The notes beneath the pieces were generated by a model. That model saw only the letters and a program-made list of their open reading frames with translations. It was not told where the DNA came from and did no database searches. This document shows positions 7,797-15,867 of a DNA stretch of 41,020 nucleotides, piece after piece (within the stretch, counting starts at the first letter, position 1; the number at the start of each line of letters is the position of its first letter). Origin of the DNA: Vulcanimicrobiota bacterium (GTDB taxonomy: Bacteria; Vulcanimicrobiota; Vulcanimicrobiia; Vulcanimicrobiales; Vulcanimicrobiaceae); assembly GCA_019235995.1 (NCBI GenBank), contig JAFAJV010000035.1:1-41020 (forward strand), in the 5' to 3' direction. Made by a program: the position numbers and the translations under genes.

Positions 7797-8173
7797 TAGC
7801 GGCCGATGGCGAAGAGCGCCATCGCGATAACGAGGACGAAGGCGACGATTCCCGACGCGTGAATCGAATGGGCACGGTGGAACCCCGCGCGGCCGTGGTG
7901 CGAGGCGACCCATAGGTCAGCGATAGACACCGCGACTCCGACCACCGCGATGACGACGAGCAGCCAGAGCAGGTGCAGATATGCCGTCGCGGCGAGCACG
8001 ATGCCGAACGCGATGTCGCGAATGCCCGTCGCACGAACGAAACCGGCCGGCTCGTGGCCCTCGACGGGCACGCCGTATTCACGCGCCAGCGCGTGGGGCG
8101 ACAGCAGCGCCCACAGCCCGAGGACCACCAGGACGATCGCGATCGCCCACGCGAGATAGTAGAGCACGCTCAT
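7796..8173 (-). CDS. DUF4267-type four-TM membrane protein
   Basis: This 125-aa integral membrane protein has about four hydrophobic segments (residues about 5-25, 50-70, 70-90, 105-123). The segment REYGVPVEG followed by FVRATGIRDIAFGIVL matches the pattern I associate with DUF4267 proteins, which have no known biochemical function. It starts 15 nt below the hpnH stop on the same strand and is coupled to the downstream GNAT gene through TAGTG, so it is probably co-expressed with the hopanoid genes. A role in hopanoid handling in the membrane is possible, but only context suggests it. Confidence 0.78.
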   Translation of the reverse strand: MSVLYYLAWAIAIVLVVLGLWALLSPHALAREYGVPVEGHEPAGFVRATGIRDIAFGIVLAATAYLHLLWLLVVIAVVGVAVSIADLWVASHHGRAGFHRAHSIHASGIVAFVLVIAMALFAIGR

Positions 8174-8188
8174 GGCGGCGCTACGGCG

Positions 8189-9196
8189 CTAGTTGCCGAA
8201 CGCGGCGCGAAGCGATTCCTTGAACGACCCGGTGGTCCGGATGACGGCGGTCGGCTCGTATCCGCAGTGTGCCATGCAGTTCTCGCACGACTCATGCTTG
8301 CCGCGGCCGTACTTCGACCAGTCGGTCTCTTCGAGGAGCTCCTTGTACGAGCTCGCGTAACCCTCTTTGCTCATGAGGTAGCACGGGCGCTGCCACCCGA
8401 AGACCGTGTAGCAGGGAATGCCCCACGGCGTGCACTCGAAGTCCACTTTCCCCTCGAGAAAGTCGAGGTACAACGGACTATGGTTGAGGCGCCACTTCCC
8501 GCGCTTGCCGCCGGCAAACGCGGCCGCAAAGACCTCGCGCGTGCGCTTGACGCCGAGGAAGTGCTCCTGATCCGGCGCCTTCTCATACGCGTACGCCGGC
8601 GAGATCTGCATCATGTCCACTTTGAGCTCGTCGTTGAGATAGTCAAGGACCTCGCGAACCGCCTCCGGGCCGTCCTGGTCGAAGAACGTGGTGTTCGTGA
8701 ACACGCGGAAGCCGCGGGCCTTCGCGTCCTTGATGGCGTCGATCGCCTTGTCGAACACGCCCTGCCGGCAGACCGACTGATCGTGCCGTTCGCGCATGCC
8801 GTCGAGGTGGATCATCCACACGAAGTAGACGGACGGCTTGAACAGGTGAATCTTCTTCTTCAGCAACAGCGCGTTCGTGCACAGAAAGACGAACTTCTTG
8901 CGCTTCACGAGCTCCTCGACGATCCGGGGCATCTGCTCGTGCACCAGCGGCTCGCCCCCCGCGATCGATACCATCGGCGCCCCGCACTCCTCCACCGCGG
9001 CGATGCACTCTTCCACGCTCAGCCGCTGGCGTAAGATCTCGTCGGGATGCTGGATCTTGCCGCAGCCGGCGCACGCCAGGTTGCACTGAAGCAACGGTTC
9101 GAGCTCGAGGACGAGCGGATACTTCTTCTCGCCTTTGAGTTTCTTGCCGGCGATGTACTTGGCCACCGCGATCTTCTGCTGGAGGGGCATGCTCAT
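8189..9196 (-). CDS. hpnH: Adenosylhopane synthase, radical SAM (HpnH)
   Basis: This 335-aa radical SAM enzyme joins the 5'-deoxyadenosyl radical to diploptene to make adenosylhopane, the first side-chain extension step. The 4Fe-4S cluster motif CNLACAGC gives Cys 38, 42 and 45. SIAGGEPLVH is the SAM-binding GGEP motif. IHLDGMRERHDQSVCRQGVF and the late HESCENCMAHCGYEPTA match HpnH proteins closely. Length is as expected. The start overlaps the hpnE-shc stop as ATGA; a second ATG two codons in is also possible. It directly follows the cyclase, matching pathway order. Confidence 0.96.
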   Translation of the reverse strand: MSMPLQQKIAVAKYIAGKKLKGEKKYPLVLELEPLLQCNLACAGCGKIQHPDEILRQRLSVEECIAAVEECGAPMVSIAGGEPLVHEQMPRIVEELVKRKKFVFLCTNALLLKKKIHLFKPSVYFVWMIHLDGMRERHDQSVCRQGVFDKAIDAIKDAKARGFRVFTNTTFFDQDGPEAVREVLDYLNDELKVDMMQISPAYAYEKAPDQEHFLGVKRTREVFAAAFAGGKRGKWRLNHSPLYLDFLEGKVDFECTPWGIPCYTVFGWQRPCYLMSKEGYASSYKELLEETDWSKYGRGKHESCENCMAHCGYEPTAVIRTTGSFKESLRAAFGN

Positions 9197-12100
9197 ACGC
9201 TAACGGCTTCCTTCAGGACGGGTGCCATGGTCATCCTTTCGGCCTGGGCGAGCGCCATCGTCGGGAACAGGTGGCGATACAGATGGTAATTGATGTAAAA
9301 GTCGCGTGGAAAGCCCGTGCCCGTGCACTCGGGTTCGTCCCACGTCCCATCGTCCCGCTGACGCTCGCATAGGTAGGCAAGACCGCGCGCAACGGCCGGG
9401 CGCAGGCTGTCCTGAGCGCCGCCGAAGGACGCGTACCCCCCGAGTTGCAGCGCGAGCACGGCCCAGGCCGTCTGCGACGGCGTGCTGCGGCCGACACCGG
9501 CGAACGACTCGTCGGCGTACGAGTGGCAGCTCTCGCCCCAGCCGCCGTCGGGATTCTGGGCCGAGACCAGCCAGGCCACGGCGCGCCCGATCATGTCGTC
9601 GCCCGTACCCAGCGCGGCGAGGGCCGATATCACGCACCACGTGCCGTAGACGTGATTCACACCCCAGCGTCCATACCACGAGCCCCATGGTCGCTGGGTC
9701 GACCGCAGGTACTCGAGTCCGCGCCGCACGTACCGGTCGTCCACGCCGTAGCCGAGCGCCGCCAGCATCTCGAGCACGTGTGCCGTCACGTCTTCCGTCG
9801 GCGGATCGATCATGGCGCCGAAGTCGGAGAACGGCATGCGGTAGAGCAGCTCGCGGGTGTTATCGCGATCGAACGCGGCCCACGCGCCGTTACGCGAGTC
9901 CATCGCGAGAGTCCAGCGCCGCGCCCGTTCGCAGGCGCCGGCGACCGTCGCGCGGTCGCCGCCTTCGAGCAGCGCCAGCACGACGATCGTCGTGTCGTCG
10001 ATATCCGGATACGCATCGTTGTCGAACTCGAAGGCCCAGCCGTTGCCGCCCCTCTCGGCGCACTTCATGCGCCAGTCGCCGGGCGCGTCGTCGGGGATCT
10101 GCTCGCGCACGAGCCAGCTCACCGCGCGGCGCATCGCCGGATGGGAGGCCTCCAGCCCCGCCAGCGCGAGCGCGCGCACCGCCCAGGCCGTGTCCCACAC
10201 GGGCGACATGCACGCCTGGAAGCGCCAGCCCTCCGCGTCGTCGATGATGAAGCGCCGCATCCCTTCGATGCCCTTGCGCATCACCGGATGATCCAGCGAG
10301 TACCCCATCACATTGAGCGCGATGAGCGAATACACCCACGGCGGCTGGATGCCGCCCCAACTGCCGTCGGCTTCTTGACGATCGACCACCCACTGCGCCA
10401 CCCGTTCCTGCGCCTGCTCCCGCCTCGGCTGGCGCGGCAGCCGCTCGTACAGCTTCTGCAGCCGCTCGACGTACATCAACCAGTGCCGCCGGCCGGTTAC
10501 GCGTCGCGCCTCGCGCTCCGTGCCGGGCGCGTAGATCTCTGCGACGTCCACGCCGAGCCGGCGGACGGGACGCTTCGAAACCACGATCGTGAGCGGCGCC
10601 ACCGTGCCGCGCGCCCAGCATGCGAAGTCGTACAAGTTGAACGGCATCCACAGCGGAAAGTTCACGATTTCCGGCGGCAGCGACGGCACGCCCGACCAGG
10701 GATACGCGCCGAACAGCGCGAGCCAAATTTTCGTGAAGACGCGCGCGTTCGTCACGCCGCCGCCTCGCTGGATGACGGCGAGCGCTTTGCGCATCGGCTC
10801 GCTGCTCGGCTCCACGCCCAGGACCTTCAGCGCGACGTAGGCCTCGATCGTCGTGCTCAGGTCGGCGGGCCCGTCGTAATACAGTGCCCACGAGCCGTCC
10901 TGGCGCTGGTTGCGCAGCATGTGTGCGATCGCTCCCGGCCGCAAATCGTCGACCGGCAGCGCCAGGAAGCGGCAGAGCAGCACGTGCTCGGCCGTCATCG
11001 TCACGTTGGTCTCGAGCTCGCCCGACCACCAGCCGTCGGTGGACTGGGCTTGCAGCAGCCACCCGACCGCGCGCTTCAGCGCCGGCTGCGTCGCTGGGGC
11101 GCAGTTCTGCGGCGCCTCTTGCGCGGGTCGAGACCTCGACGGGCTCATTAAATGCTCTGCCGCGATTCTACCGCTTCGAACGGCGGACTCCATCGTGTCG
11201 GGCCAGCCCGTGTCGGTCCAGGAGCCGGCGATCGTAACCGCCGGGTGCGACGTCCGCTGCGAGGTACGCCGCGCGTTGCCGCGCGGCAGCCAGGTCGCCT
11301 CCGGATTACGCGTCACGGCGCTGCGCAACACTTTGGCTCGCCCGAGGGCTGGAACGAACGCCTGCGTTTCGCTCCACGCGAACGCTTCCAGCTCGGCCGT
11401 CGGCATGCGCACGTACTCTCCCGCCGCGCTGAAGCTGCAGCAACAGTAGCCCGGCGCCTTCTCGAAAATCCACTGGAGCGGCGAGTCGAGCGCCGCCGCG
11501 AAATCGAAGCCGATGCTGCCGGCGTCGTGCCAGAGGTGAACGTCGACGATCGGATAGGGCTCGTAGGCGTCGAGACCCGCGACTCCATAGCGTTGCGGCT
11601 CGCCCAGCAGGTTGCGCACCTGGCGCGGCGGCACCGCGAGCACGACGCCGTCGAAGCCGGCCGCCTCGCCCTTCGCGAGGCCGAGCGTCACGCCGGAGCC
11701 CGACGGAGCTACCGCGAGCACCGCGGTCGAGAGGTACACGGCGTCGAGCCGCTGCGCCGCGGCCTGTGCGAGATGTGCGAGCGGCACGGTCGAGAAGCCG
11801 AAGCGCGCCGCCGACGCATCGCGCAGGAACGCCGCTTGGAGGACGAACAGCGCGTCGCCGGCGCTCACTCGATCGAACGGCGCGTTCAGCGCCGGGACGA
11901 AGAATGGGTCCCAGAAGGCTCGCCGTTCCCCCGCGCCCTGCGCGTTACGCCGCAGCCAGTCCTCGAAAGTTTCGCCGTCTGCCGCGGTGGGTCGCAATAG
12001 GGCGCGCCCGATGCGAACCTTCTCGCGCGCCGTGAGGTGCGGATACGTCGCGAAGGAGGGCAGCAGATGAAGCGGCGCCGGTAAGGGCGCCGCGCGCAGG

Positions 12101-12393
12101 TGTCCGGTCACGCCGTCGCGCGAAAGAATTCGCGCGTCGAAGCGATCCTGCAATCGCAGCTTGTCCTCCATTCCGACCGACCGCGCGAACGCAACGAACT
12201 CCGTGCAGCACGCCAGGAAAACGTGCTGACCGTTGTCAACCTCGACGCCGTCCAGCTCGAACGACGTCGCGCGTCCGCCGAGCAGGCGGCTTCGCTCGAA
12301 GAGCTCCACGTGCACGCCGGCATCCTTGAGGCGAAGCGCCGCCGCCAGACCGGCGAGGCCCGCCCCGACGACCGCTACGCGCTCGAGAGCCAC
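9193..12393 (-). CDS. hpnE-shc: HpnE (squalene-forming FAD desaturase) fused to squalene-hopene cyclase
   Basis: One uninterrupted 1066-codon frame holds two enzymes usually made separately. Residues 1 to about 415 are HpnE, a flavin amine oxidase-type protein that reduces hydroxysqualene to squalene: VVGAGLAGLAAALRL dinucleotide site at 8-22, ERSRLLGGRA, VDNGQHVFL, and the C-terminal FAD segment WTDTGWPDTMESAVRSGR. Residues about 435-1060 are squalene-hopene cyclase: catalytic DIDDTT at 797-802 (the D-x-D-D acid), SPVWDTAW near 730, several QW repeats (DGSWGG, NPDGGWGES, RDDGTWDE), WYGRWGVNHVYGTW and GTGFPRDFYINYHLYR. All key residues look intact in both parts. The joint is at residue 416, a Met encoded at 11146-11148 within TTTAATG; the linker is short and Ser/Pro/Arg-rich. 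Overlaps hpnD by 19 nt and hpnH by 4 nt. Confidence 0.93.
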   Translation of the reverse strand: MALERVAVVGAGLAGLAAALRLKDAGVHVELFERSRLLGGRATSFELDGVEVDNGQHVFLACCTEFVAFARSVGMEDKLRLQDRFDARILSRDGVTGHLRAAPLPAPLHLLPSFATYPHLTAREKVRIGRALLRPTAADGETFEDWLRRNAQGAGERRAFWDPFFVPALNAPFDRVSAGDALFVLQAAFLRDASAARFGFSTVPLAHLAQAAAQRLDAVYLSTAVLAVAPSGSGVTLGLAKGEAAGFDGVVLAVPPRQVRNLLGEPQRYGVAGLDAYEPYPIVDVHLWHDAGSIGFDFAAALDSPLQWIFEKAPGYCCCSFSAAGEYVRMPTAELEAFAWSETQAFVPALGRAKVLRSAVTRNPEATWLPRGNARRTSQRTSHPAVTIAGSWTDTGWPDTMESAVRSGRIAAEHLMSPSRSRPAQEAPQNCAPATQPALKRAVGWLLQAQSTDGWWSGELETNVTMTAEHVLLCRFLALPVDDLRPGAIAHMLRNQRQDGSWALYYDGPADLSTTIEAYVALKVLGVEPSSEPMRKALAVIQRGGGVTNARVFTKIWLALFGAYPWSGVPSLPPEIVNFPLWMPFNLYDFACWARGTVAPLTIVVSKRPVRRLGVDVAEIYAPGTEREARRVTGRRHWLMYVERLQKLYERLPRQPRREQAQERVAQWVVDRQEADGSWGGIQPPWVYSLIALNVMGYSLDHPVMRKGIEGMRRFIIDDAEGWRFQACMSPVWDTAWAVRALALAGLEASHPAMRRAVSWLVREQIPDDAPGDWRMKCAERGGNGWAFEFDNDAYPDIDDTTIVVLALLEGGDRATVAGACERARRWTLAMDSRNGAWAAFDRDNTRELLYRMPFSDFGAMIDPPTEDVTAHVLEMLAALGYGVDDRYVRRGLEYLRSTQRPWGSWYGRWGVNHVYGTWCVISALAALGTGDDMIGRAVAWLVSAQNPDGGWGESCHSYADESFAGVGRSTPSQTAWAVLALQLGGYASFGGAQDSLRPAVARGLAYLCERQRDDGTWDEPECTGTGFPRDFYINYHLYRHLFPTMALAQAERMTMAPVLKEAVSV

Positions 12394-13268
12394 GACCGCA
12401 CGACGACTCGCAATTTCTCCGTCTTCGAGAGCGCAGCGCGTTCGCGCAGCGGAAGGCCCGGGTCGCGCTCGATCTTCTTGAGAAGCTCCTCGTAGATCCC
12501 CGCCATCGTTGCGACACAGGCCGACGGCCGGCGCGGGATGTGCCGCAGCACCTCGTAGCCCGTTGCGAAGTACTTTTGTGCCCGAGCGACGTTGTGCGCG
12601 ACCAGGTCTTCCCAGCCTGGGAGAATCTCACCCTCGCAGAGCGCCCGCTCCGGGATGCCGAATCGCGCGAGCTCGTCCTGGGGCAGGTAAACGCGTTTCA
12701 TCTCGACCGCGTCCTCGCGCACGTCGCGTAGGATGTTGGTGAGCTGGAGCGCGAGGCCGAGATCGTCGGCACGTTCCAACGCTACCGGATCATCGAAGCC
12801 GAAGATGCGCACGCACATGCGCCCGACGACCGACGCGACGAGGTTGCAGTACGCTCGGAGCTCTTCGAACGTCGCGTAGCGCGACCGGCTGAAGTCCATC
12901 TCCACGCCGTCGACGAGCATCTGCAGCTCGGCCTCGGGAATGCCGTAGCGGTCTACTGCCTCGGAGAGCACGCGCAGGATCGGGTCGTCGCCGAACTCCC
13001 GGCGAACGCAGCGGGATATTCGCTCGCGATGATTCGCGAGCCGCGCGGGAAGGTTTTCGACGCCGACGGAGTCGGCTTCGTCGTCCACCTGGCGCGCGAA
13101 GTTGTAGAGCGCGTAGATGGCCATGCGTTCGTGATAGCCGAGCGAGATGAAGCCCCAATAGAAGTTTCCAGCCTCGCGTTTGGCCATGTCCCGGTTGAAG
13201 CGCTCCGCACGATGCCGATCCGAGCTCGGCATGGCTCTGGCGAGGAGCGCCCGCTGGAGATTAATCAT
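12375..13268 (-). CDS. hpnD: Presqualene diphosphate synthase (HpnD)
   Basis: The 297-aa product belongs to the squalene/phytoene synthase family. The first Asp-rich motif is in FARQVDDEAD (about residues 58-67), and the second is NILRDVREDAVEMKRVYLP (about 182-200). It also shows NFYWGFISLGYHERMAIYALYNF at the N-terminus (cited here in parts: NFYWGF and ALYNF) and CNLVASVVGRMC. HpnD condenses two farnesyl diphosphates to presqualene diphosphate. Assignment to HpnD rather than HpnC rests on the DDEAD and RDVREDA motifs and on gene order. The ATG at 13268 is 17 nt after the hpnC stop; Met13 or Met28 are possible later starts. Confidence 0.92.
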   Translation of the reverse strand: MINLQRALLARAMPSSDRHRAERFNRDMAKREAGNFYWGFISLGYHERMAIYALYNFARQVDDEADSVGVENLPARLANHRERISRCVRREFGDDPILRVLSEAVDRYGIPEAELQMLVDGVEMDFSRSRYATFEELRAYCNLVASVVGRMCVRIFGFDDPVALERADDLGLALQLTNILRDVREDAVEMKRVYLPQDELARFGIPERALCEGEILPGWEDLVAHNVARAQKYFATGYEVLRHIPRRPSACVATMAGIYEELLKKIERDPGLPLRERAALSKTEKLRVVVRSWLSSA

Positions 13269-13285
13269 TTCGTCTGGTTGGTCAT

Positions 13286-14113
13286 CTAAGCAAGTCGGCC
13301 TGGAGCAAGTGTCTGTAATGCGGCGCGCACCACGAGCGATACCTTCGTGGGTGCCGAGACGCTCGGTCGCTCATGCTCGGTTTTGTATCCCATCGCCGCG
13401 ATCGCGTCGCAGATCGCCAATCCTCCCATCCGATAGAGAGCCAGCTGCAAGCGCAGCGGGCGGGGCACTCGCCGCTCCAGCGCCTCCGCGGAAGCCAGCA
13501 GCGTGCGGGCGCGTTCGACCATGGCGCGCGCGGCCCCCGCGGTACCACCCGCCGCCACGTCGCCGTCGACGAGATAGCGCCGGCCCATCGCCTCGTCGCG
13601 GCTGACGTCCTGCGCGTGATTGGCCAGCTGCAGGCCGATACACACATCGTCGGAGAGCCGCTCCTCGCCGGCGCCGCGCACGCCGAAGACGCTCAGGACC
13701 ATGCGCCCGACCGGCGCGGCCGACAGCCTGCAATAGCCGATCAGTTCGTCCCAGGTCGCGTATCGCTTGACGACTTGGTCTTGCACGTTCGCGGCGATCA
13801 GGTCGAGAAACGGCCGCGCGGTCATGGCATGCCGTTCGATCGTATCCGCGAGGGCGAACAGCACCGGGTGCACCGGCTGCGTGCCCCCGAAGAGTCCCTC
13901 GACCTCGCCGCGCCAGCGCTCGAGGCGCGGCAAAGCGCTACCACCCGGACTCTCGTCCCCCAGATCATCCGTCGTTCGGCAGTACGCGTAGATGCGCGAG
14001 AGATCGCGGCGCGTGCGCGCATCCACGAAGCGCGACGCGACGCTGAAGTTTTCGTAGTGGCGGCGCGTCAGCGCGCGGCAGTAGAGGTCCGCCGCCTCGA
14101 GGTTGAGGTTCAC
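13286..14113 (-). CDS. hpnC: Hydroxysqualene synthase (HpnC)
   Basis: This 275-aa squalene/phytoene synthase family member has IYAYCRTTDDLGDES, the HpnC form of the first Asp motif, and LQLANHAQDVSRDEAMGRRYL as the second (residues in two parts: LQLANHAQDVSRDEA, MGRRYL). HYENFSVASRF near the N-terminus is also HpnC-like. HpnC converts presqualene diphosphate to hydroxysqualene, the substrate of HpnE. The start is a GTG at 14113 whose last bases form the fni stop (GTGA), a 4-nt coupling. A longer open frame upstream runs through fni antisense-like sequence and is rejected because it carries no family similarity. Confidence 0.92.
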   Translation of the reverse strand: MNLNLEAADLYCRALTRRHYENFSVASRFVDARTRRDLSRIYAYCRTTDDLGDESPGGSALPRLERWRGEVEGLFGGTQPVHPVLFALADTIERHAMTARPFLDLIAANVQDQVVKRYATWDELIGYCRLSAAPVGRMVLSVFGVRGAGEERLSDDVCIGLQLANHAQDVSRDEAMGRRYLVDGDVAAGGTAGAARAMVERARTLLASAEALERRVPRPLRLQLALYRMGGLAICDAIAAMGYKTEHERPSVSAPTKVSLVVRAALQTLAPGRLA

Positions 14114-15153
14114 GGCCCGGCCCGGAGCGGCGTCTCGCGCAGCTCCCCCAGCGTGCGCGCCCCCACGCAGAACATCGCCACGCGCAGCGTCTCGATCAGC
14201 TCGCGTGCGAGGGCGTCCGCTTCGGCGACGCCTCGGTCCGCCGCGCGCAGAAACGGCCCCGCGATGCCGGCGAGGTCCGCGCCGAGCGCGACGGCCTTCG
14301 CCACGTCGAGACCCGTACGAATTCCGCCGCTCGCGAAGAGCGTGGCATCCGGCGCGACCCGCCTTGCTGCGATCAGGCAGCGCGCGGTGGGAATTCCCCA
14401 GTCCGCGAACGCCGCCGCAACTCCCGCGCGCCACGGCTCCGCGATGCGGTGGCGCTCGACCTCGCTCCACGACGTGCCGCCGGCGCCCGCGAGGTCCACC
14501 GCCGCGACACCCGCGTCGAACAGCCGACGCACGTCGTCTGCGGCAATTCCCCATCCTACTTCCTTTACCACTACCGGGAATTCGGCTTCGGCGCAGAGCT
14601 CGCCGATTCGCCGCAACAGTCCGCGAAAACACGTGTCGCCCTCCGGCTGCAGCGCCTCTTGCAGCGGATTGAGATGCAGCACCAGCGCGTCGGCGCGCAA
14701 CGACTCGACGAGACGCCGGCATTGCGCGAGCCCGTAACCCTTGTTCAGCTGCACGGCGCCGAGGTTTGCGAAGAGCAGGACGTCCGGTGCTTCGGCCCGG
14801 ACGTCGAACGACTCGATCGATTCCGGGGATTCGATGAGCGCGCGACCGGACCCGAGTCCCATGGCGAGCTTGCGGCCTTGCGCGACCGTCGCGAGCCGCC
14901 GATTGATCGCTCTTGCGGCGGGCGTGCCGCCGGTCATGCACGAGACGAGCAGCGGCGCGCCGAGTCCGTGCCCGAAGATCTCGCACGCCGAGTCGACCTC
15001 GCCGAAATCGATCTCGGGAAGCGCGCGGTGCTCGAAGCGCAGCGCGTCGAAACCGCTGCCGACGCCCTTCCCGGCAACGTCACGCTCGATGTTGATTCGC
15101 AGGTGCTCCGCCTTGCGCGAAGGCGTGGCGTCTTCAGGCCGCGCGCTGGGCAA
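14110..15153 (-). CDS. fni: Type 2 isopentenyl-diphosphate delta-isomerase
   Basis: The product (347 aa from the TTG at 15153) is an FMN-dependent type 2 IPP isomerase, which interconverts IPP and DMAPP. Motifs in order: SRKAEHLRIN near the start, RFEHRALPEID, APLLVSCMTGGT, LAMGLGSGRALIE, LFANLGAVQLNKG, HLNPLQEALQPEGD, VVKEVGWGI, VDLAGAGGTSW and the phosphate-binding FASGGIRTGLDVAKA. No ATG or GTG exists between the upstream gene's reading frame and the first conserved residues, so the TTG within the last 20 nt of the prenyl-synthase-like gene is the best start. It lies in the same operon as the squalene genes and balances C5 precursors from the MEP pathway. Confidence 0.93.
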   Translation of the reverse strand: MPSARPEDATPSRKAEHLRINIERDVAGKGVGSGFDALRFEHRALPEIDFGEVDSACEIFGHGLGAPLLVSCMTGGTPAARAINRRLATVAQGRKLAMGLGSGRALIESPESIESFDVRAEAPDVLLFANLGAVQLNKGYGLAQCRRLVESLRADALVLHLNPLQEALQPEGDTCFRGLLRRIGELCAEAEFPVVVKEVGWGIAADDVRRLFDAGVAAVDLAGAGGTSWSEVERHRIAEPWRAGVAAAFADWGIPTARCLIAARRVAPDATLFASGGIRTGLDVAKAVALGADLAGIAGPFLRAADRGVAEADALARELIETLRVAMFCVGARTLGELRETPLRAGP

Positions 15154-15826
15154 CGTAAACGGCGACCTCTTCGAAGTCTCGAAGGTGCTCCGGCGGTGCG
15201 TGCCGGCGCAGCGCCGCGACCGCCCGTCGGCTGAAACGTTCGGCGAGCGCGGGATCGCCCGCGGCCGCCGACTTGGCGATGAGCCTGCCGGCGCGGGCGA
15301 ACGATCGCGCGACGTGCTCGTCCGCACCCCCCACGACCGCCCCCGCGTGCAGCGCGGCTCCCGTGAGGGCGGCCTGCGCGGCGCGCTCGTCGGATAGTGC
15401 GATCGCCTCGAGCACCGCCTCCCCGACGAGCCGGGCGGCCTCCAGGCGCCGCCCCGGATTGCGCACGTCACTCGCGAGCGTGCGGAACGCCAGTGCGAAG
15501 AGCGCGTCCCCGGCGTTGAGGCTCTGACCCAGGCCCCAACGCGCGACGGTCGAGGCGGACCCGTCGGCGAGCTCCCCATGCAACACCATGAAGCCGTCGA
15601 AGAGCGCGAAGGCCGCGGCCACCGGGAGCGCGTCCGCGACTTCGGGCCCATTGGCGGCGCACGCCCATAGCACGAGCGACGGGCGAACCGGATCGCGCGC
15701 ACCGTCCGGAGGCATCCGCTCGGCGATGATGCGCCCGGCCACCGCCGCAATAGAAAGGTCAAGCCCACGAAGGTACCGCAGGACCTTTGAGCGATGTTCG
15801 TCCAGGGGGAGCGGGGCCGAGGCCAT
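15134..15826 (-). CDS. Polyprenyl synthetase-like protein, catalytically degenerate
   Basis: This 230-aa protein resembles trans-isoprenyl diphosphate synthases: RPSLVLWACAANG, ALPVAAAFALFDGFMVLHGE and WGLGQSLNAGDALFALA line up with the family's helices around the first Asp-rich motif. The expected HDD-x-x-D reads HGELAD (83-88), so the first two Asp are Gly and Glu. The Arg-Arg that normally follows is absent, and I find no second DD-x-x-D. At 230 aa it is also shorter than the usual 290-330. It heads the hopanoid operon, where a farnesyl diphosphate synthase would be expected. It may be a non-catalytic subunit, a regulator, or a repurposed enzyme. Family assignment is moderate, loss of normal catalysis is inferred. 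Confidence 0.75.
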   Translation of the reverse strand: MASAPLPLDEHRSKVLRYLRGLDLSIAAVAGRIIAERMPPDGARDPVRPSLVLWACAANGPEVADALPVAAAFALFDGFMVLHGELADGSASTVARWGLGQSLNAGDALFALAFRTLASDVRNPGRRLEAARLVGEAVLEAIALSDERAAQAALTGAALHAGAVVGGADEHVARSFARAGRLIAKSAAAGDPALAERFSRRAVAALRRHAPPEHLRDFEEVAVYVAQRAA

Positions 15827-15867
15827 CGCAGGCTCTTTGACCGCGCTCCGGACGGTTGCCTTCCTTC
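15827..15867. promoter_or_regulatory. Short divergent promoter region of the hopanoid operon
   Basis: Only 41 nt separate the start of the operon-leading prenyl-synthase-like gene (minus, 15826) from the start of the di-iron protein gene (plus, 15868). Any promoters for the two must overlap or lie inside the coding regions. A TTTGACC is present, but I see no convincing paired -10 box. The compact divergence suggests the two genes are co-regulated. Confidence 0.35.

Noticed and set aside
9445-11151. Long plus-strand open frame (568 codons) opposite the cyclase
   Set aside because: It is the antisense of clearly coding squalene-hopene cyclase sequence. The peptide is rich in Arg and His, with no domain or motif. 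Such frames are expected in high-GC DNA.
13373-14737. Plus-strand open frame of 454 codons opposite hpnC and fni
   Set aside because: Both enzymes on the other strand are certain. The frame crosses their boundary without any recognisable motif.
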